In this document: positions 47,357 to 55,004 of the stretch, piece by piece
Layout: every line of letters starts with the position of its first letter
Position numbering within the stretch: the first letter of the stretch is position 1
From: Bacteroidaceae bacterium
GTDB lineage: Bacteria > Bacteroidota > Bacteroidia > Bacteroidales > Bacteroidaceae
Direction of reading: 5' to 3'
DNA length: 64,000 nt
Assembly: GCA_017429945.1 (NCBI GenBank)
Contig: JAFRNY010000080.1
Span: forward strand, 1-64,000
The notes under the pieces: generated by a model
What the model was told of the DNA's origin: nothing
Database searches by the model: none
What the model saw: the letters and a program-made list of their open reading frames with translations, nothing else
Made by a program: the position numbers and the translations under genes

Positions 47357-48262
47357 CTAGCTTACCCCCAGCCCCACGATCAGCAGTGCGCTGAAGACGA
47401 GCTGGAGCTGGGCCGTGCGCTCGTCGAGGCGTGCGTAGGCCTCGGGGCCCTGCTGCTCATAGGAGAGCATGGCCGAGGCGTTCTTCACGGCCATGGGCAG
47501 CGCCGCGAAGGCGGTGAGGAGCCACCACGGCTCGAGGCGGAAGACCATGAGTCCGAAGAGCCAGAAGAAGGGGAAGAGCACCTCGAAGGCGTAGAGCTTG
47601 GCGCCGAAGCTACGGCCCGTGAGCATGGCGAAAGTGCTGATGCCGGCACGCTGGTCGGTCTCGATATCGCGGACGTTGTTGGCGTGGAGGATGGCCACCG
47701 TGATGAGGCCTACGGGCACGGCCAGCCACAGCACCTCCCAGCGGATGGCGCCGCTGACGATGAGCGACGTGCCAGTCATGGGCAGCGCGGCGTAGCAGAG
47801 CGCTATGACGACGTCGCCCAGCGCATTATACTTCAGGCGCGGATAGAGGAACGAGAGTAGGATGCCCGCCACGCCTATAAATAATAATGTACACGCGCAC
47901 GCGAGGCCGCGCAGCTGCCCGAGCAGCGCCACGAGGGCCAGACCGCCGGCGATGGCCACGGCGTTGAGCCAGAGCGAGAGGCGGCGGAACTCGCTGACGC
48001 TGAACTCGCCATCTACGAGCTGGCGCACGCCGAAGGTGTCGGCGGCATCCACGCCGCTGCGGTAGTCGGCGATGTCGCTCCACACGTTGCCTGCGGCGTG
48101 CACGAAGATGATGTTTACCAGTGCCCAGAGGGCTAACAGCCAGTTGACGCTGTGGCCCTCAGACCAGCACCAGGCCACGGTGACCATCACGGGCATAGCC
48201 GATGCGGGAAACGACCACGGACGCGTGGCCACAACCCAGTCTTTCAGTGAATGTTTCTTCAT
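47357..48262 (-). CDS. menA: MenA-like UbiA prenyltransferase
   Basis: A 301-residue membrane protein with about eight to nine helices. The two aspartate-rich motifs of UbiA enzymes are present: NVWSDIADYRSGVD and NNVRDIETDQRAG, which bind the Mg-prenyl diphosphate. The family best fits 1,4-dihydroxy-2-naphthoate polyprenyltransferase in menaquinone synthesis, the normal Bacteroidales quinone. The start at MKKHSLKDWV (48262) is chosen; the 9 residues upstream come from ATTTTCCATTTTCAATT low-complexity sequence. Confidence 0.85.
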   Translation of the reverse strand: MKKHSLKDWVVATRPWSFPASAMPVMVTVAWCWSEGHSVNWLLALWALVNIIFVHAAGNVWSDIADYRSGVDAADTFGVRQLVDGEFSVSEFRRLSLWLNAVAIAGGLALVALLGQLRGLACACTLLFIGVAGILLSFLYPRLKYNALGDVVIALCYAALPMTGTSLIVSGAIRWEVLWLAVPVGLITVAILHANNVRDIETDQRAGISTFAMLTGRSFGAKLYAFEVLFPFFWLFGLMVFRLEPWWLLTAFAALPMAVKNASAMLSYEQQGPEAYARLDERTAQLQLVFSALLIVGLGVS

Positions 48263-48289
48263 TATCAAATTTCCATTTTCCATTTTCAA

Positions 48290-48751
48290 TTACGCCCGCA
48301 GGCCGTCATACTCTGGCACTTCGGGCAGAAACTCGTACGTGCCTGTTTCCTTGTCGAGGTGGCAGACAATCGTCTGCAGTCCGTTGCTCACGATGAGCCA
48401 TTCCACGCGAAGCACCGTGTTGTAGCGCCACACCTGGTCGAACACGCGCTGCGTCAGCGCCACCTGCGGCGCCTTGTACTCTATGACCATCAGCGGCTGG
48501 CGGTCGTGGCCGTAGAGCACCGTGTCGCAGCGCCGGGCGAGGCCGTTCACGTCGAGCGTCACCTCGTTGGCCAGCAGCCCGGCCGGGTAACCCTTATGCT
48601 GGATCAAGAATGCCGTGAAATGCTGGCGCACCCATTCCTCGGGCGTCAGCCGCACATAGCGCCGCCTGAGCGGGTCGAGCACCGTAGGCTGTCCGCCGCT
48701 CTGGCTCAGCCGAAGCTCGGCGGCAGGCAGGTTGAGGTTGGGGTAGGGCAT
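48290..48751 (-). CDS. Stand-alone HsdR N-terminal-like domain protein
   Basis: A 153-residue protein matching the type I restriction enzyme R N-terminal nuclease fold (HSDR_N). The motif VIEYKAPQVALTQRVFDQVW holds the E-x-K of the PD-(D/E)xK core, with an upstream Asp in RRCDTVLYGHD. No helicase, HsdM or HsdS gene is nearby, so it is not a restriction system. Such lone proteins are common in Bacteroidales and their role is unknown. It overlaps the sequence just before the prenyltransferase gene. Confidence 0.8.
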   Translation of the reverse strand: MPYPNLNLPAAELRLSQSGGQPTVLDPLRRRYVRLTPEEWVRQHFTAFLIQHKGYPAGLLANEVTLDVNGLARRCDTVLYGHDRQPLMVIEYKAPQVALTQRVFDQVWRYNTVLRVEWLIVSNGLQTIVCHLDKETGTYEFLPEVPEYDGLRA

Positions 48752-48794
48752 CGTTTTCTTGCGGCCTTTGGCCGGACGGTTAAAAGTTTATAAT

Positions 48795-49106
48795 TCAGAG
48801 TACAGCTGCAACCTTCCGGATGTTCTTGAGAATATTGAGCATTGCCGAGTCAGTCCGGGCTGTCTGCATATTGAACTTGGTTTGCAGATACATCAACGAA
48901 TCAGCCGGGATGTCGAGGGCGGCCTCAAACATCAGTGCTGTCTTTGCCGTCAGAGGCCTGCGCCCGTTCAGAATCTCGTTGACTACCGAATATGTCAGTC
49001 CCAGGCTGTCAGCAAGCTGGCGTTGACTGATGCCTCGCTCCTCAATCTCGTCTTTCAGGACCTGTCCCGGATGAGTTGTGAAGGCCCCATAACCTAAATT
49101 TCCCAT
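48795..49106 (-). CDS. higA: HigA-family antitoxin
   Basis: A 103-residue XRE-type DNA-binding protein with the HigA/VapI layout: HPGQVLKDEIEERGISQRQL, then SLGLTYSVVNEILNGRRPLT helix-turn-helix. It follows the toxin gene by 9 bases, the reversed order typical of higBA. It should neutralise HigB and autorepress the operon. Confidence 0.9.
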   Translation of the reverse strand: MGNLGYGAFTTHPGQVLKDEIEERGISQRQLADSLGLTYSVVNEILNGRRPLTAKTALMFEAALDIPADSLMYLQTKFNMQTARTDSAMLNILKNIRKVAAVL

Positions 49107-49115
49107 TGTGGTGAA

Positions 49116-49424
49116 TTATTTGTAATGATTAGACAATTCTGTAATATTGCAAAGAGTAATCTGGCCATCGGTAGAAGTTCTAAACTCAATTCTATATTGG
49201 TCGTTTACTCTCACAGACTCCAATCCGGCCTTTTCGCCTATCAATTTCTCATAGTGTAGCGAGCGATAACGTAACAAGTCAGTAGTTGTATCTACGGAGT
49301 CCATGATATTTACAATCTGGACATACTTTTTTATTATGTGCGGTTGATAGAGGTGCTGTTTATCTTTAGCTTTCCCTTCATAAAACAGCTGGCGCAGATA
49401 ATCTTTTTCAAACGTTATCTCCAT
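49116..49424 (-). CDS. higB: HigB-type RelE/ParE-fold toxin
   Basis: A 102-residue ribosome-dependent mRNA interferase candidate. LRYRSLHYEKLIGEKAGLES and VRVNDQYRIEFRTST are the usual HigB/RelE segments. The start at 49424 (MEITFEKDYL) is fixed by the promoter 20 bases upstream; a longer open frame from 49604 is rejected. First gene of the higBA operon. Confidence 0.88.
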   Translation of the reverse strand: MEITFEKDYLRQLFYEGKAKDKQHLYQPHIIKKYVQIVNIMDSVDTTTDLLRYRSLHYEKLIGEKAGLESVRVNDQYRIEFRTSTDGQITLCNITELSNHYK

Positions 49425-49443
49425 ATTGGTCTCAAATGTGCAG

Positions 49444-49475
49444 CAAAAGTAATATGAAATATTTATATTCGCAAA
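49444..49475 (-). promoter_or_regulatory. higBA promoter
   Basis: On the minus strand TTTG (49472-49475), a 20-base spacer and TACTTTTG (49444-49451). The palindrome-rich flank GCAAATTTTGCG could be an operator for HigA. Confidence 0.75.
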
Positions 49476-49583
49476 TTTTGCGAACATAATAATAGTCTTT
49501 GCCATATTATTTCCTCCGAACCGCCAAACTTTTCGCCCCTTTCTGTCTTCCCCCTCGCCCCCCGCCGCCTCCCACTCCGCCAC

Positions 49584-49621
49584 CGAAAAAGCCCGTTCAG
49601 CCACTGAGGCCGAACGGGCTT
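49584..49621 (-). terminator. Rho-independent terminator after the small peptide gene
   Basis: On the minus strand a 10-bp stem AAGCCCGTTC (49612-49621 with 49589-49598), partly extended inward, followed by TTTTT. Confidence 0.8.
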
Positions 49622-49757
49622 AATTATCAATTGTCAATTATACATTGTCAATTATACATTGTCAATTATCAATTATACATTATCAATTATCAATTATCAA
49701 TTATCAATTATCAATTATACATTATACATTATACATTGTCAATTGTCAATTATACAT
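49622..49757. repeat. Low-complexity TCAATTATACATTG tandem repeats
   Basis: About a dozen 7- to 14-base units of ATTATCAATT, ATTATACATT and ATTGTCAATT. A short copy lies at 62655-62690. It separates the terminator from the small peptide gene. Confidence 0.85.
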
Positions 49758-49778
49758 TCTGATGATGCTGCGGCATCA

Positions 49779-49979
49779 TCAGCGGCTCCAGTCGTCGTCC
49801 CAGACGTTTCCGACGTTGCGCGAGCCTTTGACGAGGCCGTCTTCTGTGGCGTCGTCATCATTAAGACCGCCTGTAATTGTGCCGTCTTCGTTGTACTGCA
49901 GATCGCCAGAGGCTGCGATAGGCATACTCTGTGATGTCAGCACAACATCAATCTCGGGAATAATATATATCTTTTTCAT
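49779..49979 (-). CDS. 66-residue MKKxYxxPE-type small protein
   Basis: Begins MKKIYIIPEIDVVLTSQSMP and ends in an acidic, Trp-containing tail (GNVWDDDWSR). Short proteins with an MKKxYxxPxxxVV opening and variable acidic ends recur in Prevotella genomes; their role is unknown. There is no classical signal peptide. It lies downstream of the Ig-like protein gene in the same direction, before a terminator. Function: none assigned. Confidence 0.6.
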   Translation of the reverse strand: MKKIYIIPEIDVVLTSQSMPIAASGDLQYNEDGTITGGLNDDDATEDGLVKGSRNVGNVWDDDWSR

Positions 49980-49997
49980 TGTTCAATCATTTTATGA

Positions 49998-50117
49998 TTA
50001 TCACAGAGAGCACAGAGTGAACAGAGAGCACAGAGATTAATTCCTCGGCATCCTATTCCTGGCACCTTAGAAGCAGCGGCTCTGTGTCCTCTGTCTTCTC
50101 TGTGTGCTCTGTGAATA
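49998..50117. repeat. Imperfect inverted repeat, CACAGAGAGCACAGAG arms
   Basis: Left arm about 49998-50036 (CACAGAGAGCACAGAG twice) and right arm about 50079-50117 (CTCTGTGTGCTCTGTG) are roughly complementary over nearly 40 bases, loop about 40. It lies between the Ig-like gene stop and the small peptide gene. Confidence 0.75.
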
Positions 50118-50130
50118 AGTTTACTTATCT

Positions 50131-53100
50131 TTACTTAACCAGCACCTTCTTGCCGCTGACAATATAGAGGCCCTTGTTTAGCTTGCTGACACGCTGACCT
50201 GCAATATTATATGTCTCACCGTTAAGAGTTGACGTCTGGTCGTTGAGCATCATTATCGCATCAGCATCGCCGAAGTTGATAGCAAAGCTCTTGATGCCTG
50301 CGGCAGCGGCAGCGGGGATGTAAGCACGGTTGGCAGCGAGAGTAGTGTGCGAGCCGGCTTTGTAGAAGCCTACGCCGTCGGTGCTGCGGCTGAGGATATA
50401 GTCGTCTTCTGATATAGTTGTCTGAGCGGTTACGCCCACGAGGCAGTTGCCAGTGGCATCATCGCCAGCTGCCACAACCGGAACATTCTCCGTGGCACCG
50501 TCGACCTTGTAAAGCAGTACGCCAGTATTAGCAGGCACCTTATTTATCTGATTGAAGACAAGTGATGTGCCATTGCGTGTTCCGATGAAAGCCTTTATCT
50601 GGGTGTTGGTGAAATCGAGGGCCTTGTCGGAGCAGAAGGTTGCAAAGCCGGCAGTGCTGACGGAGACGGTTTGGACTTGAGCTAAAGAGACATTTATTGA
50701 TTTAAACTGAGTATTTCCAGCAATAGAGATGACTACAGTATTAGCTTCGCCATTCCAACCATCTGATGTAAGAGTGCCGCTGTCGGCTGTATTGCCATTA
50801 TTCCACTTGCTTTGATTAAATGCTAAGTTTTTGATAACGTAGCCTTCGGGAGCTGTAATAGTCAATGTTCCGCTATACATGCGTAGACGAGGACTAGAAG
50901 CCCATATACGATTATTGTTTTGATTTCCATCTTCTGCTTCAGAAACAGTTAAGCTAACGCCATTAACAGTAGCTGTTTGTGCCTCCCAGAAATCACCGTC
51001 GCTGACATAACTGCTACCGCTGCCGCTTGAAACACCATCAAGATTGGGGAACAACGTAGCGTAGTCATTGTCGAAATCAAACATTACAGCATTCGGGTCA
51101 AAGACTGTTATTGTAAATGTTGCGGAACCAGCTTTATGAGATGATGTCTCAGCCACAGTTGCAGTAATGGTCGCTGTACCTAAAGCTACGCCCGTCACTA
51201 CGCCTGTTGTTGCGTCAACGGTAGCAATAGCGGCATTGCTTGTGGAATATGTGACTGCACCATCGCCAGCCTTTGTAAGAGTGGGGGCGGCAACGGTTGC
51301 GCCTATTTCTACAGTTACGTTTTCAGTTGCGAAAGTAGGATTGGATTCTGCTCGTGAGTCTTGGACTGTTAGAGCATAGTTTGCATTTGCGGGCTTATAA
51401 TCGTCATTGCCTTCGAAAGCAGCATTGATGACGGTCTCACCTTCTGCCAGTATAGTAACAACACCGTTGTTTACTGTTGCGACTTCTTCATCACTGCTAC
51501 TCCAGACTACAGTCAGATTGTTGGGGTTGGTAAGTACAGGGCTTGTGAACTCGCCCATCAACTCTGCTGTATAAGCGCTCACAGCAAAGCTAATGCCAGC
51601 TTCCTGACGAGTGTCTGCTACTATGGTTGTACAATAGGCGGAGTAGGTGTCAGGAACGCCTGAGGTCCAAGTGATTGCTATATTAGAAATATATATGGCA
51701 GAGCTGGAGTAAAACCCTACATAAGAGTAATTACCATTGATTGTTAATTCTCCGGTGGTATTACCAGTCTGGAATGTAATAGACCCTAAATTCGTACCTC
51801 TTGTTGATGAAGAAGATAAATCAGCTGAAGAGGAATATGTGGTGTTAGAACCATAAACTGTTAAAGCCCTGTTTGCCGTGTTATCTCCGCCCCAAGTTAC
51901 TATTACCTTCTTAACTGTACCACCAGATGTAGATGAAATTATTCCTCTAGGGGAACCGCTATTTAATTGAATAATGTCTTTTCCACCTGCACAAGTACCT
52001 GCATAAATAGCATCAGATTCTAATTGTACATTAGACCAAGCCTCATAAGCAGTCCCTGTTTTTCCTGTCGCAGAGCGATTCAGATTATCTGTTACTTCGG
52101 TGTAATTACCCTCCGTCATTGTAGCAAATACAGCATAGTACGTAACATCATTTTCGCCCATTGTGGCAGAAGTCATCATTGTCGGTTCTGTGTCTGTGAC
52201 ACCATCAATAGCTTCTGTAACCCAACCAACAAAAGTTTTGCCGTTAATGTCTTCAATATTTGTGGGGAAAGAAATTGCTGCGTCCTCCTCAAAGTTTGCG
52301 GTAGATGTCGTGCCGTTGATAGAGAATGTTGCGGTATGAGTAGGATTGTTGACAGTAATATCAACTGTCTTGCTTGGCGTCTCGCCTACCTTATAATTCT
52401 CATTGTCTGCTGCGATGTTAAGAGTAGCTGTAATCGTAGCAGTACCCTTGCCAACGGCTGTAATAACGCCGTCAGCATCTACAGTAGCAACGCTGGTATT
52501 GTTGGATGAATAGGTATAAGCTGCCGTCCAACCAGATTGGTCGTTTGTGACTGTTGTAGTGGCGGTTGCGCCCTTGATTAGAGTTGTGGAAGAGGCTGTG
52601 AAGTCAGTAATGTTAACAGGAGTGCGATTGTCAACACCTAATGAATAGAATTCGGCTTTTGTAAACTGAACGAACTTGTTGCTACTCCCACTTACAGTAA
52701 CATTGAAAATGAATTTATAATAGCTTCCTGTTGCCCATTCTGTTCCAGTCGTTGGTTGGAATGTGATAGTTGACGAAGCTGAGAATGTTGCCGTAACTTC
52801 ATCTAATTTATTATTAAAATCGGCATCACTTGCGACTATAAGTTTGAGGGAATTAACTGTTATTGAAGATGCTGTACCTACAGTCAAATCCACTTTGTTA
52901 ATAGCGGAAGGCATAGCTGTAGTAGAATATACAGGTCGGTCAACTCCGTTTAAACTCTTACCTCCGATGCGCCAAGGATTCATGGTTGTATTACCCATAA
53001 CTTTCCAAGTAATACCATTCTGAACAATCTCACCTGCGTCATCGTAACCAGAAGAGCCTCCAGTTGTTGTACCATCTAAAGTGTAGAAAACCGTTTCTTC

Positions 53101-53187
53101 TCCCCACGCCTTACCTCCGACGCAGAGCAGAGCGGCTACGAGCAGGCACAGTCGTAGCCTCAATGAATTGAGTAGTTTTTGTTTCAT
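50131..53187 (-). CDS. Large secreted Ig-like (Big_2) protein with GLYIVSGKK sorting-type tail
   Basis: A 1018-residue exported protein. The signal peptide (1-29, MKQKLLNSLRLRLCLLVAAL) is followed by a beta-rich region, at least three Ig-like Big_2 segments (VATVDADGVITAVGKGTATI; IATVDATTGVVTGVALGTAT) and a C-terminal stretch YNIAGQRVSKLNKGLYIVSG-KKVLVK. The tail resembles Por/type IX C-terminal sorting signals. No catalytic motif is seen; a surface or adhesive role is likely. Only 32 bases after its ATG lies the edge of a 120-bp direct repeat; no -7 box is visible between it and the divergent toxin cassette. Confidence 0.8.
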   Translation of the reverse strand: MKQKLLNSLRLRLCLLVAALLCVGGKAWGEETVFYTLDGTTTGGSSGYDDAGEIVQNGITWKVMGNTTMNPWRIGGKSLNGVDRPVYSTTAMPSAINKVDLTVGTASSITVNSLKLIVASDADFNNKLDEVTATFSASSTITFQPTTGTEWATGSYYKFIFNVTVSGSSNKFVQFTKAEFYSLGVDNRTPVNITDFTASSTTLIKGATATTTVTNDQSGWTAAYTYSSNNTSVATVDADGVITAVGKGTATITATLNIAADNENYKVGETPSKTVDITVNNPTHTATFSINGTTSTANFEEDAAISFPTNIEDINGKTFVGWVTEAIDGVTDTEPTMMTSATMGENDVTYYAVFATMTEGNYTEVTDNLNRSATGKTGTAYEAWSNVQLESDAIYAGTCAGGKDIIQLNSGSPRGIISSTSGGTVKKVIVTWGGDNTANRALTVYGSNTTYSSSADLSSSSTRGTNLGSITFQTGNTTGELTINGNYSYVGFYSSSAIYISNIAITWTSGVPDTYSAYCTTIVADTRQEAGISFAVSAYTAELMGEFTSPVLTNPNNLTVVWSSSDEEVATVNNGVVTILAEGETVINAAFEGNDDYKPANANYALTVQDSRAESNPTFATENVTVEIGATVAAPTLTKAGDGAVTYSTSNAAIATVDATTGVVTGVALGTATITATVAETSSHKAGSATFTITVFDPNAVMFDFDNDYATLFPNLDGVSSGSGSSYVSDGDFWEAQTATVNGVSLTVSEAEDGNQNNNRIWASSPRLRMYSGTLTITAPEGYVIKNLAFNQSKWNNGNTADSGTLTSDGWNGEANTVVISIAGNTQFKSINVSLAQVQTVSVSTAGFATFCSDKALDFTNTQIKAFIGTRNGTSLVFNQINKVPANTGVLLYKVDGATENVPVVAAGDDATGNCLVGVTAQTTISEDDYILSRSTDGVGFYKAGSHTTLAANRAYIPAAAAAGIKSFAINFGDADAIMMLNDQTSTLNGETYNIAGQRVSKLNKGLYIVSGKKVLVK

Positions 53188-53219
53188 AAGATTAAATAAT
53201 AGTTATTGGTTGAATGTAT
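53100..53219. repeat. 120-bp direct repeat, copy A
   Basis: Identical to 53917-54036 except for two bases (offset exactly 817). It covers the first 88 coding bases of the Ig-like gene and its 32-base upstream region. Confidence 0.95.
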
Positions 53220-53262
53220 TAATGATTATCTGTCAGGCATTATATCGAAATTTGTGGAAAAA

Positions 53263-53295
53263 TTTGTGATAATTCGTGTAAAAGCTTTATCTTTG
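53263..53295 (+). promoter_or_regulatory. Promoter of the YoeB-type toxin cassette
   Basis: TTTG at 53263-53266, a 21-base spacer and TATCTTTG at 53288-53295; the antitoxin ATG is 29 bases on. The -33 lies in AATTTGTG-type repeat sequence. Confidence 0.75.
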
Positions 53296-53323
53296 CGGCA
53301 GAGAAACAAATAATTTGCGCGTT

Positions 53324-53593
53324 ATGACTACATTTGCATTGAATAACCTGTGGAGCTATTTGCAGGGCCTCTCGCTCTCGCAGAGCGACCGTGAGTGGCT
53401 GGCAGAGAAGTTGCGTGAGCCGTCTAATAGCGTTGACCCTTACCTTTATAGCCCTTCGGGCGACTCCTTTTTCTCCGACGCTCGCAACGTCGCCGCTGTG
53501 GAAGAGGACATAGCTGCCGCGCACAGTCCTGAAGCCTCTTTCACACGATTGGAGTGTAAGGAGGACATACTTGAGATGATTGACGCTTTGTAG
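53324..53593 (+). CDS. Antitoxin-like partner of a YoeB-type toxin
   Basis: An 89-residue acidic protein (MTTFALNNLWSYLQGLSLSQ start; ends EDILEMIDAL). Its place just before a YoeB-type toxin gene (3 bases apart) and its size indicate an antitoxin. It shows no clear YefM/Phd fold signature, so the family is not identified. The start at 53324 is set by the promoter and dismisses an upstream ATG 9 bases earlier. Confidence 0.7.
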   Translation: MTTFALNNLWSYLQGLSLSQSDREWLAEKLREPSNSVDPYLYSPSGDSFFSDARNVAAVEEDIAAAHSPEASFTRLECKEDILEMIDAL

Positions 53594-53596
53594 CTT

Positions 53597-53878
53597 ATGG
53601 CTTACGTTGTCCTTATATCCGAGGCTGCCAGGGCCGAGCTCGCCATCATCAAGAGAAGCGGCGATAAAGCCGTGATGAAGAAAATAGCTAATCTGCTCAT
53701 TGAGTTGCAGGAACATCCGCGCACAGGCACCGGCCAAGTAGAACATCTGAAACATTTTGCTTTTCAGGAAACATGGTCGCGGCGTATCAACAAGCAGTAC
53801 CGCATGATTTATGAGATTCATGATCGGGAGGTCTTGGTAACCGTCGTGTCCCTGCGATCGCATTATGGCGACAAGTGA
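53597..53878 (+). CDS. Txe/YoeB-family toxin
   Basis: A 93-residue RelE-superfamily mRNA interferase. LQEHPRTGTGQVEHLK, WSRRINKQYRMIYEIHDREV and VVSLRSHYGDK match YoeB, including the C-terminal His-Tyr pair needed for catalysis. The stop codon lies in the loop of the following terminator. With the antitoxin gene it forms a compact 560-base cassette with its own promoter and terminator. Confidence 0.88.
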   Translation: MAYVVLISEAARAELAIIKRSGDKAVMKKIANLLIELQEHPRTGTGQVEHLKHFAFQETWSRRINKQYRMIYEIHDREVLVTVVSLRSHYGDK

Positions 53879-53895
53879 AGCTTGTCGCCTTTTAT
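53867..53895 (+). terminator. Rho-independent terminator of the toxin cassette
   Basis: A perfect 9-bp stem GGCGACAAG (53867-53875 with 53881-53889), 5-base loop, then TTTT-A-TTTT. Confidence 0.9.
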
Positions 53896-53916
53896 TTTCA
53901 CTACTCAATTCATCCA

Positions 53917-54004
53917 CTCCCCACGCCTTACCTCCGACGCAGAGCAGGGCGGCTACGAGCAGGCACAGTCGCAGCCTCAATGAATTGAGTAGTTTTTGTT
54001 TCAT
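53917..54004 (-). pseudogene. Orphan signal-peptide fragment of the Ig-like gene
   Basis: The first 29 codons (MKQKLLNSLRLRLCLLVAAL onward to KAWG) are identical in protein to the Ig-like protein start at 53187, then the match stops and the frame runs antisense through the toxin cassette. It is a duplicated 5' end, not a separate protein. Confidence 0.85.
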
Positions 54005-54036
54005 AAGATTAAATAATAGTTATTGGTTGAATGTAT
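53917..54036. repeat. 120-bp direct repeat, copy B
   Basis: Second copy of 53100-53219; two base differences. Just outside it, CTACTCAATTCAT (53901-53913) is the reverse complement of a 13-base stretch inside both copies (53163-53175, 53980-53992). Confidence 0.95.
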
Positions 54037-54165
54037 GTAATCGTGTAGAGGATTGGCGGCTGAGGTCTCCACGAGATCTGAGATGTCTGTGTGCGATTCC
54101 ACACAACAGCCCCGTCCGATGCCCTTGTTTTGGAGTTCTGACGGGTTCAAATGCCTTTCTGGCGG

Positions 54166-54199
54166 CAAAGTTACTGCAAAAATTTCGTTTTCTCGCAAA
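54166..54199 (-). promoter_or_regulatory. Probable original promoter of the Ig-like gene
   Basis: On the minus strand TTTG (54196-54199), a 22-base spacer and TAACTTTG (54166-54173). It now reads into the orphan signal-peptide fragment at 54004. A run of nine G lies just upstream (54219-54227). Confidence 0.6.
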
Positions 54200-54237
54200 T
54201 AATTTGCGTAATATTAACGGGGGGGGGTTAAAAGTTG

Positions 54238-54462
54238 TATATTTGCACCACCTCGGGTGCAAATCGCGCAAATAATATAATGTTTGCGCGTGCGCGCGAG
54301 GTGCAAAGTTATAATAGCAAATTGTGGCCGCGGCCGATGTGAATCGTCCAGCGGCCGGCTGCACCATCAAGGCCAAAAGTAGGCTAATTCATTTTGGCCG
54401 GTGCAGAGAGTTAAACATGTTATGGGCGGGCGGAGCCGCGAGGCTGTGCCCGCCCGCTTTTC
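54238..54462 (+). ncRNA. Candidate structured non-coding transcript
   Basis: TATATTTG at 54238-54245 could be a -7 box, though no -33 TTTG is at the right distance. About 180 bases later a GC-rich hairpin with TTTT could terminate. Between them are nested inverted repeats (CTGCACC with GGTGCAG; GGCCAAAA with TTTTGGCC). No open frame fits. It does not match tmRNA, RNase P or SRP RNA signatures that I can recall. Low confidence. Confidence 0.3.
54424..54462 (+). terminator. GC-rich hairpin terminator
   Basis: GGGCGGGC (54424-54431) pairs with GCCCGCCC (54448-54455), inner AGCC/GGCT, followed by GCTTTTC. Confidence 0.7.
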
Positions 54463-54686
54463 TTCGACACTAATATGCACGAATTGCCTTGACACAAATT
54501 ATGATTTCAGCCATAGGATGTAATTTTTATATCAAGAATTGAAAGTTCTTGATTAAAAGCATCTGAAACTTGAGTAATTCATTTTTCATTGCCGTGTAGA
54601 ATTCTCAAATAAATTGCATGAAGGCGAGCGCACCGCGCATTTATTTTTTTTGTTTGCAAAGTACCGCACATGTCACAGAATTTTTG

Positions 54687-54964
54687 AAAAGTTTTTCAAA
54701 AAAGGGTTCATCTTACATTGCAAGTCGCTGATTATCAATGGCGGCGTTTGACGTCGCCTGTTAGGATGCCTGAGGCGCGGTGGAGGTTGGCGCGGCGGAG
54801 CCGCTAATGAAGTATGTAAAATGAAAAGTGAAAAATGATTGTTTGTTTTGAGCTTTTGTCGGAAATTATTTAGTGGGAAGTGCTTGCAAGGGGAGGCGGA
54901 AATGAGGTTCTGTTGATAATCAGTCGTTTGCAATGTAGGATGAACCCTTTTTCAAAAAACTTTT
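54687..54964. mobile_element. MITE-like element with 52-bp terminal inverted repeats
   Basis: Arms 54687-54738 and 54913-54964 are complementary at 45 of 52 positions (GGGTTCATCnTACATTGCAA core). The 174-base centre holds no credible gene. The size (278 bases) and structure resemble a miniature inverted-repeat transposable element; no target duplication was confirmed. Confidence 0.6.
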
Positions 54965-55004
54965 TGTTTTTTGCCGAGGCAGAAAGGGTGGGGCGATCAA
55001 GTGT

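Noticed and set aside
53240-54004. 254-residue exported protein
   Set aside because: Only the first 29 codons match anything (the duplicated signal peptide); the rest is antisense to the toxin cassette.
54673-54933. 86-codon minus-strand open frame
   Set aside because: Falls inside the MITE-like element and reads low-complexity sequence.
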